A stretch of DNA of 64,000 bases from an uncultured Bacilli bacterium (GCA_934086185.1 CAKOHW010000002.1:62001-126000); one strand, 5' to 3'. Numbered from the stretch's first letter, positions 8,947-17,511 are shown. Translations and numbers: made by a program. Notes: a model not told the origin generated them from the sequence alone.

Positions 8947-10180
8947 TATCACCATATTTTAGATCATATTTCTTTTGTAATAATCTTTGTGGTTCTGATT
9001 TATCTCTTAATAATTTTTCTATAGATAAATCATTATGAGTATTATAAATAATATTTGCTACCATCTCTGAACAATCACAAACTTTCAACCATTCTTCTTT
9101 CTTATATTCCTCAGGTATATAAGATAAATTAGTAGTATATATTCCATCAAACATTCCATTTTTATAATATTCTCTAAATTTATCTATACCTTCAGTAAAT
9201 AACGCAAAAGTAGCAATTATATATATTTTATTTATTCCACGTTTCTTTAATTCTTTCATTACATCAAACATACTACTACCACTAGCAATCATATCATCAG
9301 TAACAATAGCAGTCTTACCCTTTAAATCATTATTTCCACAATAATCATGACTTATAATAGGATTTTTACCATTAACTACTTTATTATAATCTCTTTGTTT
9401 ATAAAAACTACCAGCTTCCATACTAACACACCAAGCATTTAAAGAATTTAAATAAATATTACGTCTACCATTAGCACCATTATCAGGAGCAACTGTAGTA
9501 ATAACTAATAAATCATCTATATCTACGTCATTAAGTAAGTCATCAAGTATTACATTAGAAGGTAAAAAATTATCAAATTCAGTATGATGTAATGAATGTT
9601 CTACTCCCTGATCATGAGCATCAAAAGTTATAATTCTTTGTAATTTTTTATTATCCTCAAGTTCATGTAAAGCTTCCCCACATGCTAAAGGTTCTCTAGT
9701 ATTTCTTCTATGTTGTCTACTATTATATAAAAGAGGCATAATAACATTTATTTCTTTAGCATGTCCATTACAGGCACCTATACCATTTTTTAACTGTATA
9801 AATAAATCATTAGGACTAGCATGATTAGTCATCTGATGCATAGTATAACTAATAGAATAATTACCAACATCAGTTAAAGTATAAATACACTTTCCTCTAG
9901 CAGTATTAAGTACTTCAACCTTTAAATTACCATCGCTAAACCAACTTTCTTTAATAGGTAATATAAATGAATATTCATTAGGATTCATACCATATAATTT
10001 AACTAAATGTTCATTAACTTTATTACCAAACTCTTTAGCACTTTCAAAAACCATTAATCTTAATTTTTCCATTCTAAGTTTATCAATGTATTTCTTAGTT
10101 TCACTCTCTAAAATTTGAGGATTATTCTTTATTACTTCCTCTACTACTTTTTTCATTTCTTCTAATTCTTTCTTTTCCAT
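8939..10180 (-). CDS. prs: Ribose-phosphate pyrophosphokinase (PRPP synthase)
   Basis: A 413-aa enzyme of the phosphoribosyltransferase fold that makes PRPP from ribose 5-phosphate and ATP for nucleotide, His and Trp synthesis. The PRPP-binding loop is visible as IVTDDMIASGSS. Upstream are TREPLACGEA and ITFDAHDQG, which correspond to the flexible loop and the metal-binding region of Prs. It is about 100 residues longer than classical Prs, with an extended N-terminus, so it belongs to a long-form branch. AGGAG lies 7 nt before the ATG. A leader peptide and a terminator lie between its promoter and its start. Confidence 0.85.
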   Translation of the reverse strand: MEKKELEEMKKVVEEVIKNNPQILESETKKYIDKLRMEKLRLMVFESAKEFGNKVNEHLVKLYGMNPNEYSFILPIKESWFSDGNLKVEVLNTARGKCIYTLTDVGNYSISYTMHQMTNHASPNDLFIQLKNGIGACNGHAKEINVIMPLLYNSRQHRRNTREPLACGEALHELEDNKKLQRIITFDAHDQGVEHSLHHTEFDNFLPSNVILDDLLNDVDIDDLLVITTVAPDNGANGRRNIYLNSLNAWCVSMEAGSFYKQRDYNKVVNGKNPIISHDYCGNNDLKGKTAIVTDDMIASGSSMFDVMKELKKRGINKIYIIATFALFTEGIDKFREYYKNGMFDGIYTTNLSYIPEEYKKEEWLKVCDCSEMVANIIYNTHNDLSIEKLLRDKSEPQRLLQKKYDLKYGDKR

Positions 10181-10197
10181 AAATACTCCTAACTACA

Positions 10198-10231
10198 AAA
10201 TAAAAACTAGGTACTAAAAAAGTATCTAGTT
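10198..10231 (-). terminator. Attenuator-like terminator before prs
   Basis: AACTAGATACT and AGTACCTAGTT pair over 11 positions with one mismatch, followed by TTTTATTTT on the minus strand. The stem begins at the stop codon of the 19-codon leader ORF and ends about 20 bp before the prs start, so a transcript from the promoter at 10302-10330 must pass it to reach prs. Confidence 0.65.
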
Positions 10232-10285
10232 CAAGTGTAATAAAGAACAAACAAAAAATAATTTATATACTTTAAAATTCTTCAT
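10226..10285 (-). CDS. Possible 19-aa leader peptide of prs
   Basis: A small ORF, MKNFKVYKLFFVCSLLHLN, with a good GGTGG ribosome site 5 nt before its ATG. It lies between a well-formed promoter and the terminator before prs. Its last codons and stop overlap the 5' arm of that terminator, so a ribosome on it would affect whether the hairpin forms. The second half is U-rich (UUU UUU GUU UGU UCU UUA UUA). This is the layout of an attenuation peptide; translation is not proven. Confidence 0.45.
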   Translation of the reverse strand: MKNFKVYKLFFVCSLLHLN

Positions 10286-10301
10286 TACTACCACCAATTT
10301 A

Positions 10302-10330
10302 ATATTAACATGTTAAATAATCATATTCAA
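10302..10330 (-). promoter_or_regulatory. Promoter of prs
   Basis: On the minus strand TTGAAT (10325-10330) and TAATAT (10302-10307) are separated by 17 bp, just upstream of the leader peptide. Confidence 0.6.
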
Positions 10331-10347
10331 CAACATTTACAAATATT

Positions 10348-11040
10348 TTACGCAACCTTCATAGTATTCTTTAACTTCTTAATAACTTTCTTCTCTATTC
10401 TAGATATATAAGACTGACTTATACCTAACATACTTGCTACTTCTTTCTGAGTATACTCTTCAGTATTATTTAATCCATACCTCAGTTTCATAATTAATCT
10501 TTCTCTATTATTTAAAGAATTTAACTCTAATTCTAAAGCTCTTTTATCTACTTTATTTTCAAATTCTTTATAAACTATATCTTCATCAGTACCTAATATA
10601 TCTTCTAAATGCAATTCATTACCTTCAGCATCATAATTTAACGCATCTTCAAAACTAATCTCTGTCTTTCTCTTTTTATTCTTTCTTAAAGACATAAGTA
10701 TCTCATTAGCAATACATCTAGAACAATAAGTAGCAAGTTTAATATTCTTATCCATCTTATATGTATTAATACCCTTAATTAATCCAATTGACCCAATACT
10801 AACCAAATCTTCTAAATTCTCACCCGTATTATCATATTTCTTAGCCAAAAAAACTACTAAACGTATATTATGTTCTATTAACTTATTACGTGCACTAATA
10901 TCTCCTTCTTTAGCCAAAGTTAAATACTTTATTTCATCTTCATTACTTAAAGGAGGAGGTAAAATATCAGTACTCCCCAAAAATAAACATATATTATCTT
11001 TCTTAAACAACTTAATAATAAACTCAATAATTTTCTTCAT
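10348..11040 (-). CDS. sigE: RNA polymerase sporulation sigma factor SigE
   Basis: A 230-aa sigma-70 family factor that matches sigma-E, the early mother-cell sigma of endospore formers. The N-terminal 25 or so residues form a basic, hydrophobic pro-sequence (MKKIIEFIIKLFKKDN) followed by LPPPLS, as in pro-SigE. Region 2 is seen in NTGENLEDLVSIGSIGLI and KLATYCSRCIANEI. Region 4.2 is seen in EVASMLGISQSYISRIEKKV. The gene overlaps the end of spoIIGA by 17 bp, the same order as in Bacillus, where SpoIIGA cleaves the pro-sequence. No sigG follows it here; prs does. Confidence 0.93.
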   Translation of the reverse strand: MKKIIEFIIKLFKKDNICLFLGSTDILPPPLSNEDEIKYLTLAKEGDISARNKLIEHNIRLVVFLAKKYDNTGENLEDLVSIGSIGLIKGINTYKMDKNIKLATYCSRCIANEILMSLRKNKKRKTEISFEDALNYDAEGNELHLEDILGTDEDIVYKEFENKVDKRALELELNSLNNRERLIMKLRYGLNNTEEYTQKEVASMLGISQSYISRIEKKVIKKLKNTMKVA

Positions 11041-11794
11041 AACTAATCAACCTTTCATTAAGTATACAATCAATATTTAAATTATCACTTACACCAATCA
11101 ATATATTTCTATATTTTTTATTATTTACTAATATATATTCACACATAATACATTTTAATAATCCATTATTATTTAAAGAATTAAACGGAACATAAATATA
11201 ATTACTATCTCTAATTCTTAAACACTTTCTATTTACTAACACAATCGGCCGCCTAAAATATGGATCAACTAATTTATTACCAGTATCTAAAAAACCATCC
11301 AAACAAACTTCATAATTTCTAAACTTAATAACAACACTATAAATAGTATTTATCATCTTCCTATATTTAATAAACTCCAAAACATAGAAACTTATAACAA
11401 CAGGACTAACTACTAAAAGAACAACAAGATTAATACTATACCCATTATTAATAAATAAAAAACCATTTACACCATACCCAAACGTATCATTAATTAAATA
11501 CAAAGACCCACCAACAATAATACTAACTACATACAAATAAAAAAGATTATATAATATTTTTTTCTTCCCAAACGTAACATAAATCATCAAAATACTAATT
11601 ATAATTTTAAATAAATTTAATACTAACATAGATATATCAAAGAATAAAATTAACAAACTCAAACTACCAATAAGTGATCCAAGTATTATACGTACAAACT
11701 TAGTTTTTTTCTTAAGTATAAATTTAACCCCACTCAATATATAAAAATCCATAATAAAATTAATAAAAAAAACTAGGTCTACATATACCGTCAT
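11024..11794 (-). CDS. spoIIGA: Sigma-E processing peptidase SpoIIGA
   Basis: A membrane-embedded aspartic protease that activates pro-sigma-E. The N-terminal half has five hydrophobic segments and begins MTVYVDLVFFINFIMDFYIL, as the family does. The C-terminal half has the catalytic DTGN within LDGFLDTGNKLVDPYFRR. I chose the ATG at 11792-11794, with AGGTGAT upstream, over an in-frame start at 11840-11842 because the latter lies in the promoter region. A terminator-like hairpin (11762-11809) overlaps the start site. It overlaps sigE. Confidence 0.92.
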   Translation of the reverse strand: MTVYVDLVFFINFIMDFYILSGVKFILKKKTKFVRIILGSLIGSLSLLILFFDISMLVLNLFKIIISILMIYVTFGKKKILYNLFYLYVVSIIVGGSLYLINDTFGYGVNGFLFINNGYSINLVVLLVVSPVVISFYVLEFIKYRKMINTIYSVVIKFRNYEVCLDGFLDTGNKLVDPYFRRPIVLVNRKCLRIRDSNYIYVPFNSLNNNGLLKCIMCEYILVNNKKYRNILIGVSDNLNIDCILNERLISYEENY

Positions 11795-11809
11795 AGTATC
11801 ACCTAGTTT
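11762..11809 (-). promoter_or_regulatory. Hairpin with T-run across the spoIIGA start
   Basis: AAACTAGGT (11801-11809) and ACCTAGTTT (11770-11778) are perfectly complementary. The 22-nt loop contains the start codon and the 5' arm contains the ribosome site. Eight T follow. It could terminate read-through from the surface gene upstream. Because the likely transcription start from the promoter at 11810-11842 is within the 5' arm, it may have little effect on spoIIGA itself. Confidence 0.45.
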
Positions 11810-11842
11810 ATTATAATTTACTAATTTTAAATATATTGTCAA
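11810..11842 (-). promoter_or_regulatory. spoIIG-type promoter with long spacer and Spo0A-like box
   Basis: On the minus strand a perfect TTGACA (11837-11842) and a perfect TATAAT (11810-11815) are separated by 21 bp. In B. subtilis the spoIIG promoter is known for consensus-like boxes with an abnormal 22-bp spacer, activated by Spo0A~P at a box overlapping the -35. Here the + strand reads TTGTCAAATAA across the -35, one mismatch from the TGTCGAA core. Confidence 0.65.
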
Positions 11843-11851
11843 ATAATGTTT

Positions 11852-14005
11852 CTAACTTTCTATAATTTTGTATGGATTTGAAATAGTACCATTGCCACTT
11901 AATAATTTAGTATTTGATAAAAGCACTATCATAGGACGAATACCTATATTATTATTGTTATAATTAGAATCATAGATATTTAAATTAAAATTACCTTGCG
12001 AAAAAATATAATAAACTCCATCAACACCAAACTCCCCACTATAAGTTGCTCTTGATAAAGACCAATATTTTGTTTGTGCATTATCATACAAATAATAATT
12101 CATATTGTTGAAATCCATTGCACCACCTGCATAAACCATTTCATCTGCTGTTATTGTTCCTATATAATCATCTACACTATCTTCTTTATCTGAACATTTA
12201 TATGATGATTTTTTTTCTTCGCCTTTACCATTCAATCTCTTGGCGGCCATGTAATATACTGTTTGGTTTAGATCCGGGTATCCTGTAGATTTTCCATTTT
12301 CATCAAATATATAGTCAGTTTTTCCGCCTAAACACCATTTTTCATTTTTTAATAGTGATTTTTTATTTTCTAGTCCGCTTGATATATACCATGTTTTTAA
12401 TGTTGAGTATAATCCTCCACTATAATTTTTATAATCAGCATATTTCTTGCTATTAACTGTTTTATAACCGTATACAACTGTAGCGGCATTATTTATTAAA
12501 GCTGATTTGGTATCTGATGATGTTATTGTACTACACAATCCTTCTTTGGCTAAGATTATTTTTATTGAGCCGTCACCTTCAATTCTTACAACTCTCCAAC
12601 ACATATTATTGAATTCTATATAATTATCTACAACTCCACCTCTATAATAATAACTTGTTCCATAATCATCTTCTGCTATTGATAATGTTGATTCTGCTGA
12701 ATATGATTTTGCTGATAATTTTTTTGTTTTCATTGTTATTGAACTTGTACTACTTGCTGGTGCTGTTGTCACTTTATATATATTTGATAAATTCGTTGTT
12801 GTTTTTATAGTATCTGTGCTTGATGAATTCGAATTTGCATAATCTGATACCAAATATTTTCCTACTAATGTTGTATTACATGTACCATCATTATATTTAC
12901 ATGTTGCTACTCCCGTTAAGGTAAATTTGCCAGTACTTTCATCTATTGTATAACCTGTTCCATATGTCCAGTAATATCTTTGATATGTTGTTGTTATACT
13001 AATTGATGTTTCTGTTGTTGCTTCATCTACTCGATCAGTATAATATTTCGAAGATGTTTGTTGTGCAGGTGTTGTTAATGGTATCATTCTAAATGTTGTT
13101 CCATTTTTTTCTTGTTTTGCATTGTTTATTATTGCATCTTTCAATAAAATTTTACTATCACTTATTTTTGTTACATCTATTGTTACAGTACTACCTGTTA
13201 TTGTTATATTAGCATCTGCTATATTTTTTTCATCATTGTATGTTATATTTGAACCGGATGCTGCTGGTTCTCCTTTTGATACATTTAGTGTTGTTTGTTT
13301 TGTTGTTGTAGTCTTTCTATTTTTTATTGTTATTTTATGTGTATCTGGTTCTATTCCAATAAACTTATATTTTCCATCTACTATCTCACTTGTTTGTTCT
13401 TTACTATTGATTACTACATAATCATTCTCACTAGAATTTGTTACTGTTCCTTGTATAGTAAGTGCCTTTGTATCAAATATATCTATCTTTGCTTCTAATG
13501 TTTTACCCATATCATCACTTTGGTCTACATTCATTTCTTTATATTCTACTTCTATTACATATGTCTGTACTTCATTTTTATTTATTTGATTCTCTAATAT
13601 ATATGAATTTTCATTTGGAAATGTTGTTTCACTTACACCGTTACATGTTTTACCAGTTACACTACTAGAGCATGTTACTGTATATTTTATATCATCTAAT
13701 CTTGTAAATGTATTTATTACATTTACTAATCCTACACTATAACTATCTACATTATTATCTCCACTATTTGTTACAGTAAATGTTTTAGTTCCTAATGTTG
13801 TACCTGGTACTATATTTGTTCCAGTTATTACGTCACTATTATCACTATATGTTAGTTCTAGATTAGCAGTTGATATACTTATTGATTTATTATTAGTGTT
13901 TCCTTGTATTCTTGTTAAATAGTATCCATATGTTAAACCAATAAGTGCTAAACTTATTATACTTATTCCTACAATACTTATTATTATCTTATTTTTTCTA
14001 CTCAT
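11852..14005 (-). CDS. Surface protein with SipW/TasA-like N-terminus and W-FRPV-like C-terminal domain
   Basis: A protein of about 717 aa of the same family as the genes at 2173, 21972 and 47602. Its N-terminal part (TYGYYLTRIQGNTNNKSIS) and its two modules (about residues 30-290) are nearly the same as in 2173-4095. A unique Ser/Thr-rich insert follows (about residues 320-430). The C-terminal domain has YYYRGGVVDNYIEFNNMCW, VVRIEGDGSIKIIL, YAGGAMDF, YWSLSRATY and IRPMIVLLSN. I chose the ATG at 14003-14005 by alignment with the paralogues; in-frame starts exist at 14014 and 14017. It is inserted between ftsZ and spoIIGA, a position that is usually continuous. Confidence 0.72.
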   Translation of the reverse strand: MSRKNKIIISIVGISIISLALIGLTYGYYLTRIQGNTNNKSISISTANLELTYSDNSDVITGTNIVPGTTLGTKTFTVTNSGDNNVDSYSVGLVNVINTFTRLDDIKYTVTCSSSVTGKTCNGVSETTFPNENSYILENQINKNEVQTYVIEVEYKEMNVDQSDDMGKTLEAKIDIFDTKALTIQGTVTNSSENDYVVINSKEQTSEIVDGKYKFIGIEPDTHKITIKNRKTTTTKQTTLNVSKGEPAASGSNITYNDEKNIADANITITGSTVTIDVTKISDSKILLKDAIINNAKQEKNGTTFRMIPLTTPAQQTSSKYYTDRVDEATTETSISITTTYQRYYWTYGTGYTIDESTGKFTLTGVATCKYNDGTCNTTLVGKYLVSDYANSNSSSTDTIKTTTNLSNIYKVTTAPASSTSSITMKTKKLSAKSYSAESTLSIAEDDYGTSYYYRGGVVDNYIEFNNMCWRVVRIEGDGSIKIILAKEGLCSTITSSDTKSALINNAATVVYGYKTVNSKKYADYKNYSGGLYSTLKTWYISSGLENKKSLLKNEKWCLGGKTDYIFDENGKSTGYPDLNQTVYYMAAKRLNGKGEEKKSSYKCSDKEDSVDDYIGTITADEMVYAGGAMDFNNMNYYLYDNAQTKYWSLSRATYSGEFGVDGVYYIFSQGNFNLNIYDSNYNNNNIGIRPMIVLLSNTKLLSGNGTISNPYKIIES

Positions 14006-14139
14006 ATGTAACATCACTACTTTCCATCATAACTAGTTTATCAATTTTTTTATTCAATTTGAACAAACAACTTTATTGTTTTTATTATAAATTACAACTT
14101 ATGAATAATTTGTCAAATTAAATACTTACAAAAATACAA

Positions 14140-14287
14140 AAAATCATATAATTATTACCCTCTGACAAAACTTTTGTTTAAGAGAGTATTAGGCTATATA
14201 ATTCTGTACTTTTATAAAATTGTTTTTTTATTTTCAAGTACTTATCTACTTTAACTACATTATACATTAACAATTTATTATTTACAA
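14140..14287 (-). promoter_or_regulatory. Promoter and leader of the 11852-14005 surface gene
   Basis: TTGTAA (14282-14287) and TATAAT (14259-14264) are 17 bp apart on the minus strand. The leader then has a hairpin AAGTA/TACTT (14236-14252), AGAATTATATAGCC, an ACAAA/TTTGT hairpin inside CTCT/AGAG arms, GGGTAATAATTATATGATTTTTTG. The first AGAATTATATA can pair with the last TATATGATTTTT to give a terminator-like stem. No structured element A/B/C precedes this copy. Confidence 0.6.
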
Positions 14288-14309
14288 TACTTATATTTTA
14301 TTTTATAAT
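14281..14309 (+). promoter_or_regulatory. Promoter of the kinase-like gene, sharing its -35 with the divergent one
   Basis: TTTACA (14281-14286) and TATAAT (14304-14309) are separated by 17 bp on the plus strand. Its -35 overlaps the -35 of the divergent surface-gene promoter (14282-14287), so the two promoters probably compete. Confidence 0.55.
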
Positions 14310-14336
14310 ATCAAACGCAAAAGCGAGGAATAATAT

Positions 14337-15053
14337 ATGTCTATAATAAAAATCAGTGAATCTTATATTAAAGAACATTATGACAAATTAGAAACTATAA
14401 AAAAAGAAAAACTACACAACATGGAAAGTGATTTATACGTTAATAGAAAATATATTTACAAAGTAATAGAAAGATTTTTAAGAAAATCTAAAGAAAGTAA
14501 TATAAAAGAAATATATAAAATAATCTTTCCAAGTGCAATAAATATAGTTGATTTATTATACGATAATAATAATTTTATTGGAATTACAAATTATTATTTA
14601 GAAGATTTTATAACATTAAAAAAATATATGAATAATTTAGATCTATATGAAATAAAAGAAATAATGAAAGAATTTATATCTTTTTATAGATTTGCATTAT
14701 CAAAAAAAATGTTATATTGGGATATTCATTTAAACAATGTTGGAATAAGTAATGGTAAAGTATATGTATGTGATATAGATTCTATGGATGCAAAAGACTA
14801 CAGTTGCATTGATATTAAATATACACTTAATTCTATTCTTTCTTTATTTTATGAACTATATTATAAAGAATCAATTAGATCAAATTATGATAATAGTTTA
14901 GAGTTGATAAGTGATATAAGTGAATCACCTAAATATTTATTTCATGATTTAACACTTAAAGATGTAAAAGATATTATAGAAAGTTCTACAATAGATTATT
15001 TAGAAGAAAAAAGATTATTATTAAAAAAAGCTGAAAAAATACAAAAAGTTTAG
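14337..15053 (+). CDS. Protein-kinase-like fold protein
   Basis: A 238-aa protein with the catalytic-loop pattern of kinase-like phosphotransferases: WDIHLNNVGI (D-x-H-x4-N) near residue 133 and VCDIDSMD, a DFG-like metal-binding acidic motif, about 15 residues later. A basic-hydrophobic strand (KYIYKVIERF) near residue 38 may hold the ATP-binding Lys. A second gene with the same layout is at 21016-21858. It resembles spore-coat or antibiotic-type small-molecule kinases only in these motifs; the substrate is unknown. It is convergent with ftsZ. Confidence 0.6.
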   Translation: MSIIKISESYIKEHYDKLETIKKEKLHNMESDLYVNRKYIYKVIERFLRKSKESNIKEIYKIIFPSAINIVDLLYDNNNFIGITNYYLEDFITLKKYMNNLDLYEIKEIMKEFISFYRFALSKKMLYWDIHLNNVGISNGKVYVCDIDSMDAKDYSCIDIKYTLNSILSLFYELYYKESIRSNYDNSLELISDISESPKYLFHDLTLKDVKDIIESSTIDYLEEKRLLLKKAEKIQKV

Positions 15054-15075
15054 AATCAAATCTAAACTTTTTTAA
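15041..15075. terminator. Bidirectional terminator between the kinase-like gene and ftsZ
   Basis: AAAGTTTAGA (15046-15055) pairs with TCTAAACTTT (15061-15070). T-runs follow on both strands, so it can serve the convergent genes. Confidence 0.85.
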
Positions 15076-15079
15076 TTTA

Positions 15080-16174
15080 CTAAAAATCGTCTCTATCTCT
15101 TAAAAATGATGGAATATCAAAATCACTATCATCTTCTACAGTTTTTGAACTTCTTGAAGGCATTTGTTCACGAGAAGTATTATAACTATCATTACTTGTA
15201 TTAGAATAACTCATATCGTCATCTTCAAATCCAGTCGCTATAACTGTAACTATTACTTCATCATTTAAATTTTCATTAATTACAGCACCAAAGATAATAT
15301 TTATATCAGTATTAGCACTTTGTCTAACTATCTCAGCAGCATCTTCTGCTTCAAATAATGTTAGTGAATTACCACCAGTAACATTTATTATTGCATCAGT
15401 TGCTCCACTAATACTAGTTTCCAAAAGCGGACTAGATACTGCTTGTTTAGCAGCCTCTATTGCTCTATTTTCTCCTACACCTAATCCAATTCCTATTAAC
15501 GCATTTCCACGTTTTTCCATAACTGCTTTTACATCAGCAAAGTCTAAGTTTACCAATCCTGAAACAGCAATTAAATCACTTATTGATTGTACACCTCTAT
15601 GTAATACATTATCAACTTCTTTAAATGCTTCTAACATCGGAGTTGATTTATCAATTATATCTCTTAACTTATCATTTGGAATAACAATTAAAGTATCAAC
15701 ATGTTTTTTTAATTCATCAATACCTAATACTGCTTGTTCCATTCTTCTTTTTCCTTCAAATCTAAATGGTTTAGTAACTATACCAACTGTTAGTGCTCCT
15801 AAATTTTGAGCAATCTCTGCTATTACAGGTGCAGCACCAGTTCCAGTTCCACCACCCATTCCACAAGTAACAAATACCATATCAGCACCCTTTAATGCTT
15901 CAACAATATCATTTTTACTTTCTACAGCAGCTTCTCTTCCTACTTCAGGATTAGCACCAGCACCTAGTCCATTAGTAACTTCTTGTCCTATTTGTAGTTT
16001 ATTTTCAGCCTTACTACTATTTAAAACTTGTAAATCAGTGTTAGCAACAATGAATTCTACTCCTTTAACTCCACATTCAATCATTCGGTTTACGGCATTA
16101 CATCCTCCGCCCCCAACACCTATAACTTTAATTTTTGCAATTTGATCCATTTGTAAATCGAACATTATATTCAC
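15080..16174 (-). CDS. ftsZ: Cell division protein FtsZ
   Basis: The tubulin-like GTPase that forms the division ring. Visible features are GGGGCNAVNRM near residue 21, the tubulin signature GGGTGTG near residue 107, and NLDFADVK of the T7 synergy loop. A disordered linker leads to the C-terminal peptide DIPSFLRDRDDF, which binds FtsA/SepF-type partners. Its 364 aa is a normal length. It begins 5 bp after ftsA ends. Confidence 0.98.
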   Translation of the reverse strand: MNIMFDLQMDQIAKIKVIGVGGGGCNAVNRMIECGVKGVEFIVANTDLQVLNSSKAENKLQIGQEVTNGLGAGANPEVGREAAVESKNDIVEALKGADMVFVTCGMGGGTGTGAAPVIAEIAQNLGALTVGIVTKPFRFEGKRRMEQAVLGIDELKKHVDTLIVIPNDKLRDIIDKSTPMLEAFKEVDNVLHRGVQSISDLIAVSGLVNLDFADVKAVMEKRGNALIGIGLGVGENRAIEAAKQAVSSPLLETSISGATDAIINVTGGNSLTLFEAEDAAEIVRQSANTDINIIFGAVINENLNDEVIVTVIATGFEDDDMSYSNTSNDSYNTSREQMPSRSSKTVEDDSDFDIPSFLRDRDDF

Positions 16175-16179
16175 TCTCC

Positions 16180-17421
16180 CTAACTATCAAAAAAATATCC
16201 AAAAACTTTTCCTAAAATTGAATCACTAGCAACATTAATTCTTTTTTCACTGGTAGTTAATGTTTCTATCTCTTCATCATCAAATATAGAAAAATCTCTA
16301 TCTTTTAAATTTAACTTATTATTAAAATTCTTTATCATTCCTACAGAAGTAGAATACTTATTATCTCTTACTCCTATTATATTGACATTACCAAATGTAA
16401 CATTTTTACCAAATATACTACTTGCAAGTATATTAAAATCTTTGATTTCTGTCAAGCCTCCTGTAATTATTATATAACTTATTTCTTTCTTTGTTAAGTA
16501 ATTTATTTCTTTTTTAACTTTTTTTAATATTTCACTAAGTCTAGCACTAACTACTTCACTCAATTCATATTGATTAATTTCTACTTTTTCTCCTAATTTA
16601 TTAATAACCGTTTTAACATCTTTTGGATTAGCAAGTTTGCTTGAAGCTAAAGCACATCTTTCTTTAAGTTTTTTACTATCTTTCATCTTAGTCTTATACA
16701 TAAATGAAATATCATTATCTATACTAACTCCACCTAAAGGTAAAACAAATTCGTTTATTAATATTCCTTTATAAAATGCAGACATAGTTGTTTTACCTGC
16801 TCCCAAATTTATTATTACTCCATTATTATTAGAAATAAATTCATTATCAAATAAAGCATAATCACCTAAACTACCTAACATTATATCAATTACTTCTACA
16901 CCACATTTTTCTATAGCACGTATAAAATCATATGTATTCTTCTTTGGTGCACTAATAACCAAACTATGTAATTTTAATTTATTTCCTACCATACCAATAG
17001 GATTTTTAACTTGTTTATCATCTAACATATAATCTATTGGAATTACATTAATAAGTTCATACTTTTCATCAATTTTATTATATACATTAGTCTGTAATAT
17101 TCTAGATATATCACTCTTAGTTACTATATGATCTTCACTAGTAATTGTATTTACTCCTTCACTAGGAGTAAATTTTAATTTATATGAAGGAACTGATGCT
17201 ACTACTTTTCTTATTTTTAAACCTAATAAATCTTCAGATTTCTTTAATACTTTTCTTATTGAATAAACAACATCTTCTTGATTATCAACAAGACCATTCT
17301 TAATTCCTCTACTTGCTTCACTTATAGCACATAATATATTAACTTTATTACCTACCATTTCAGCAACAACAAACTTTATAGAATTAGTACCAATATCAAT
17401 GCTACTAAGTATTCTTCTCAA
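16180..17421 (-). CDS. ftsA: Cell division protein FtsA
   Basis: An actin-like ATPase that anchors FtsZ to the membrane. The phosphate-1 motif is SIDIGTNSIKFVVAE at the N-terminus; the phosphate-2 and adenosine motifs are NLGAGKTTM and ITGGLTEI. The last residues, LGKVFGYFFDS, form the amphipathic membrane-targeting helix. At 413 aa it is normal. It forms an operon with ftsZ. Confidence 0.95.
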   Translation of the reverse strand: MRRILSSIDIGTNSIKFVVAEMVGNKVNILCAISEASRGIKNGLVDNQEDVVYSIRKVLKKSEDLLGLKIRKVVASVPSYKLKFTPSEGVNTITSEDHIVTKSDISRILQTNVYNKIDEKYELINVIPIDYMLDDKQVKNPIGMVGNKLKLHSLVISAPKKNTYDFIRAIEKCGVEVIDIMLGSLGDYALFDNEFISNNNGVIINLGAGKTTMSAFYKGILINEFVLPLGGVSIDNDISFMYKTKMKDSKKLKERCALASSKLANPKDVKTVINKLGEKVEINQYELSEVVSARLSEILKKVKKEINYLTKKEISYIIITGGLTEIKDFNILASSIFGKNVTFGNVNIIGVRDNKYSTSVGMIKNFNNKLNLKDRDFSIFDDEEIETLTTSEKRINVASDSILGKVFGYFFDS

Positions 17422-17484
17422 ATTGCATCACTCCTACAATAACCTAATTATACTATATATTTTTTTTATTCTCAACCAAAAATG

Positions 17485-17511
17485 TAATAAAAAAAGAGTT
17501 ATCAATAACTC
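17485..17511 (-). terminator. Intrinsic terminator of the NlpC/P60 gene
   Basis: GAGTTAT and ATAACTC form a 7-bp stem with a very short loop, followed by seven T on the minus strand; it overlaps the stop codon. Confidence 0.8.
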
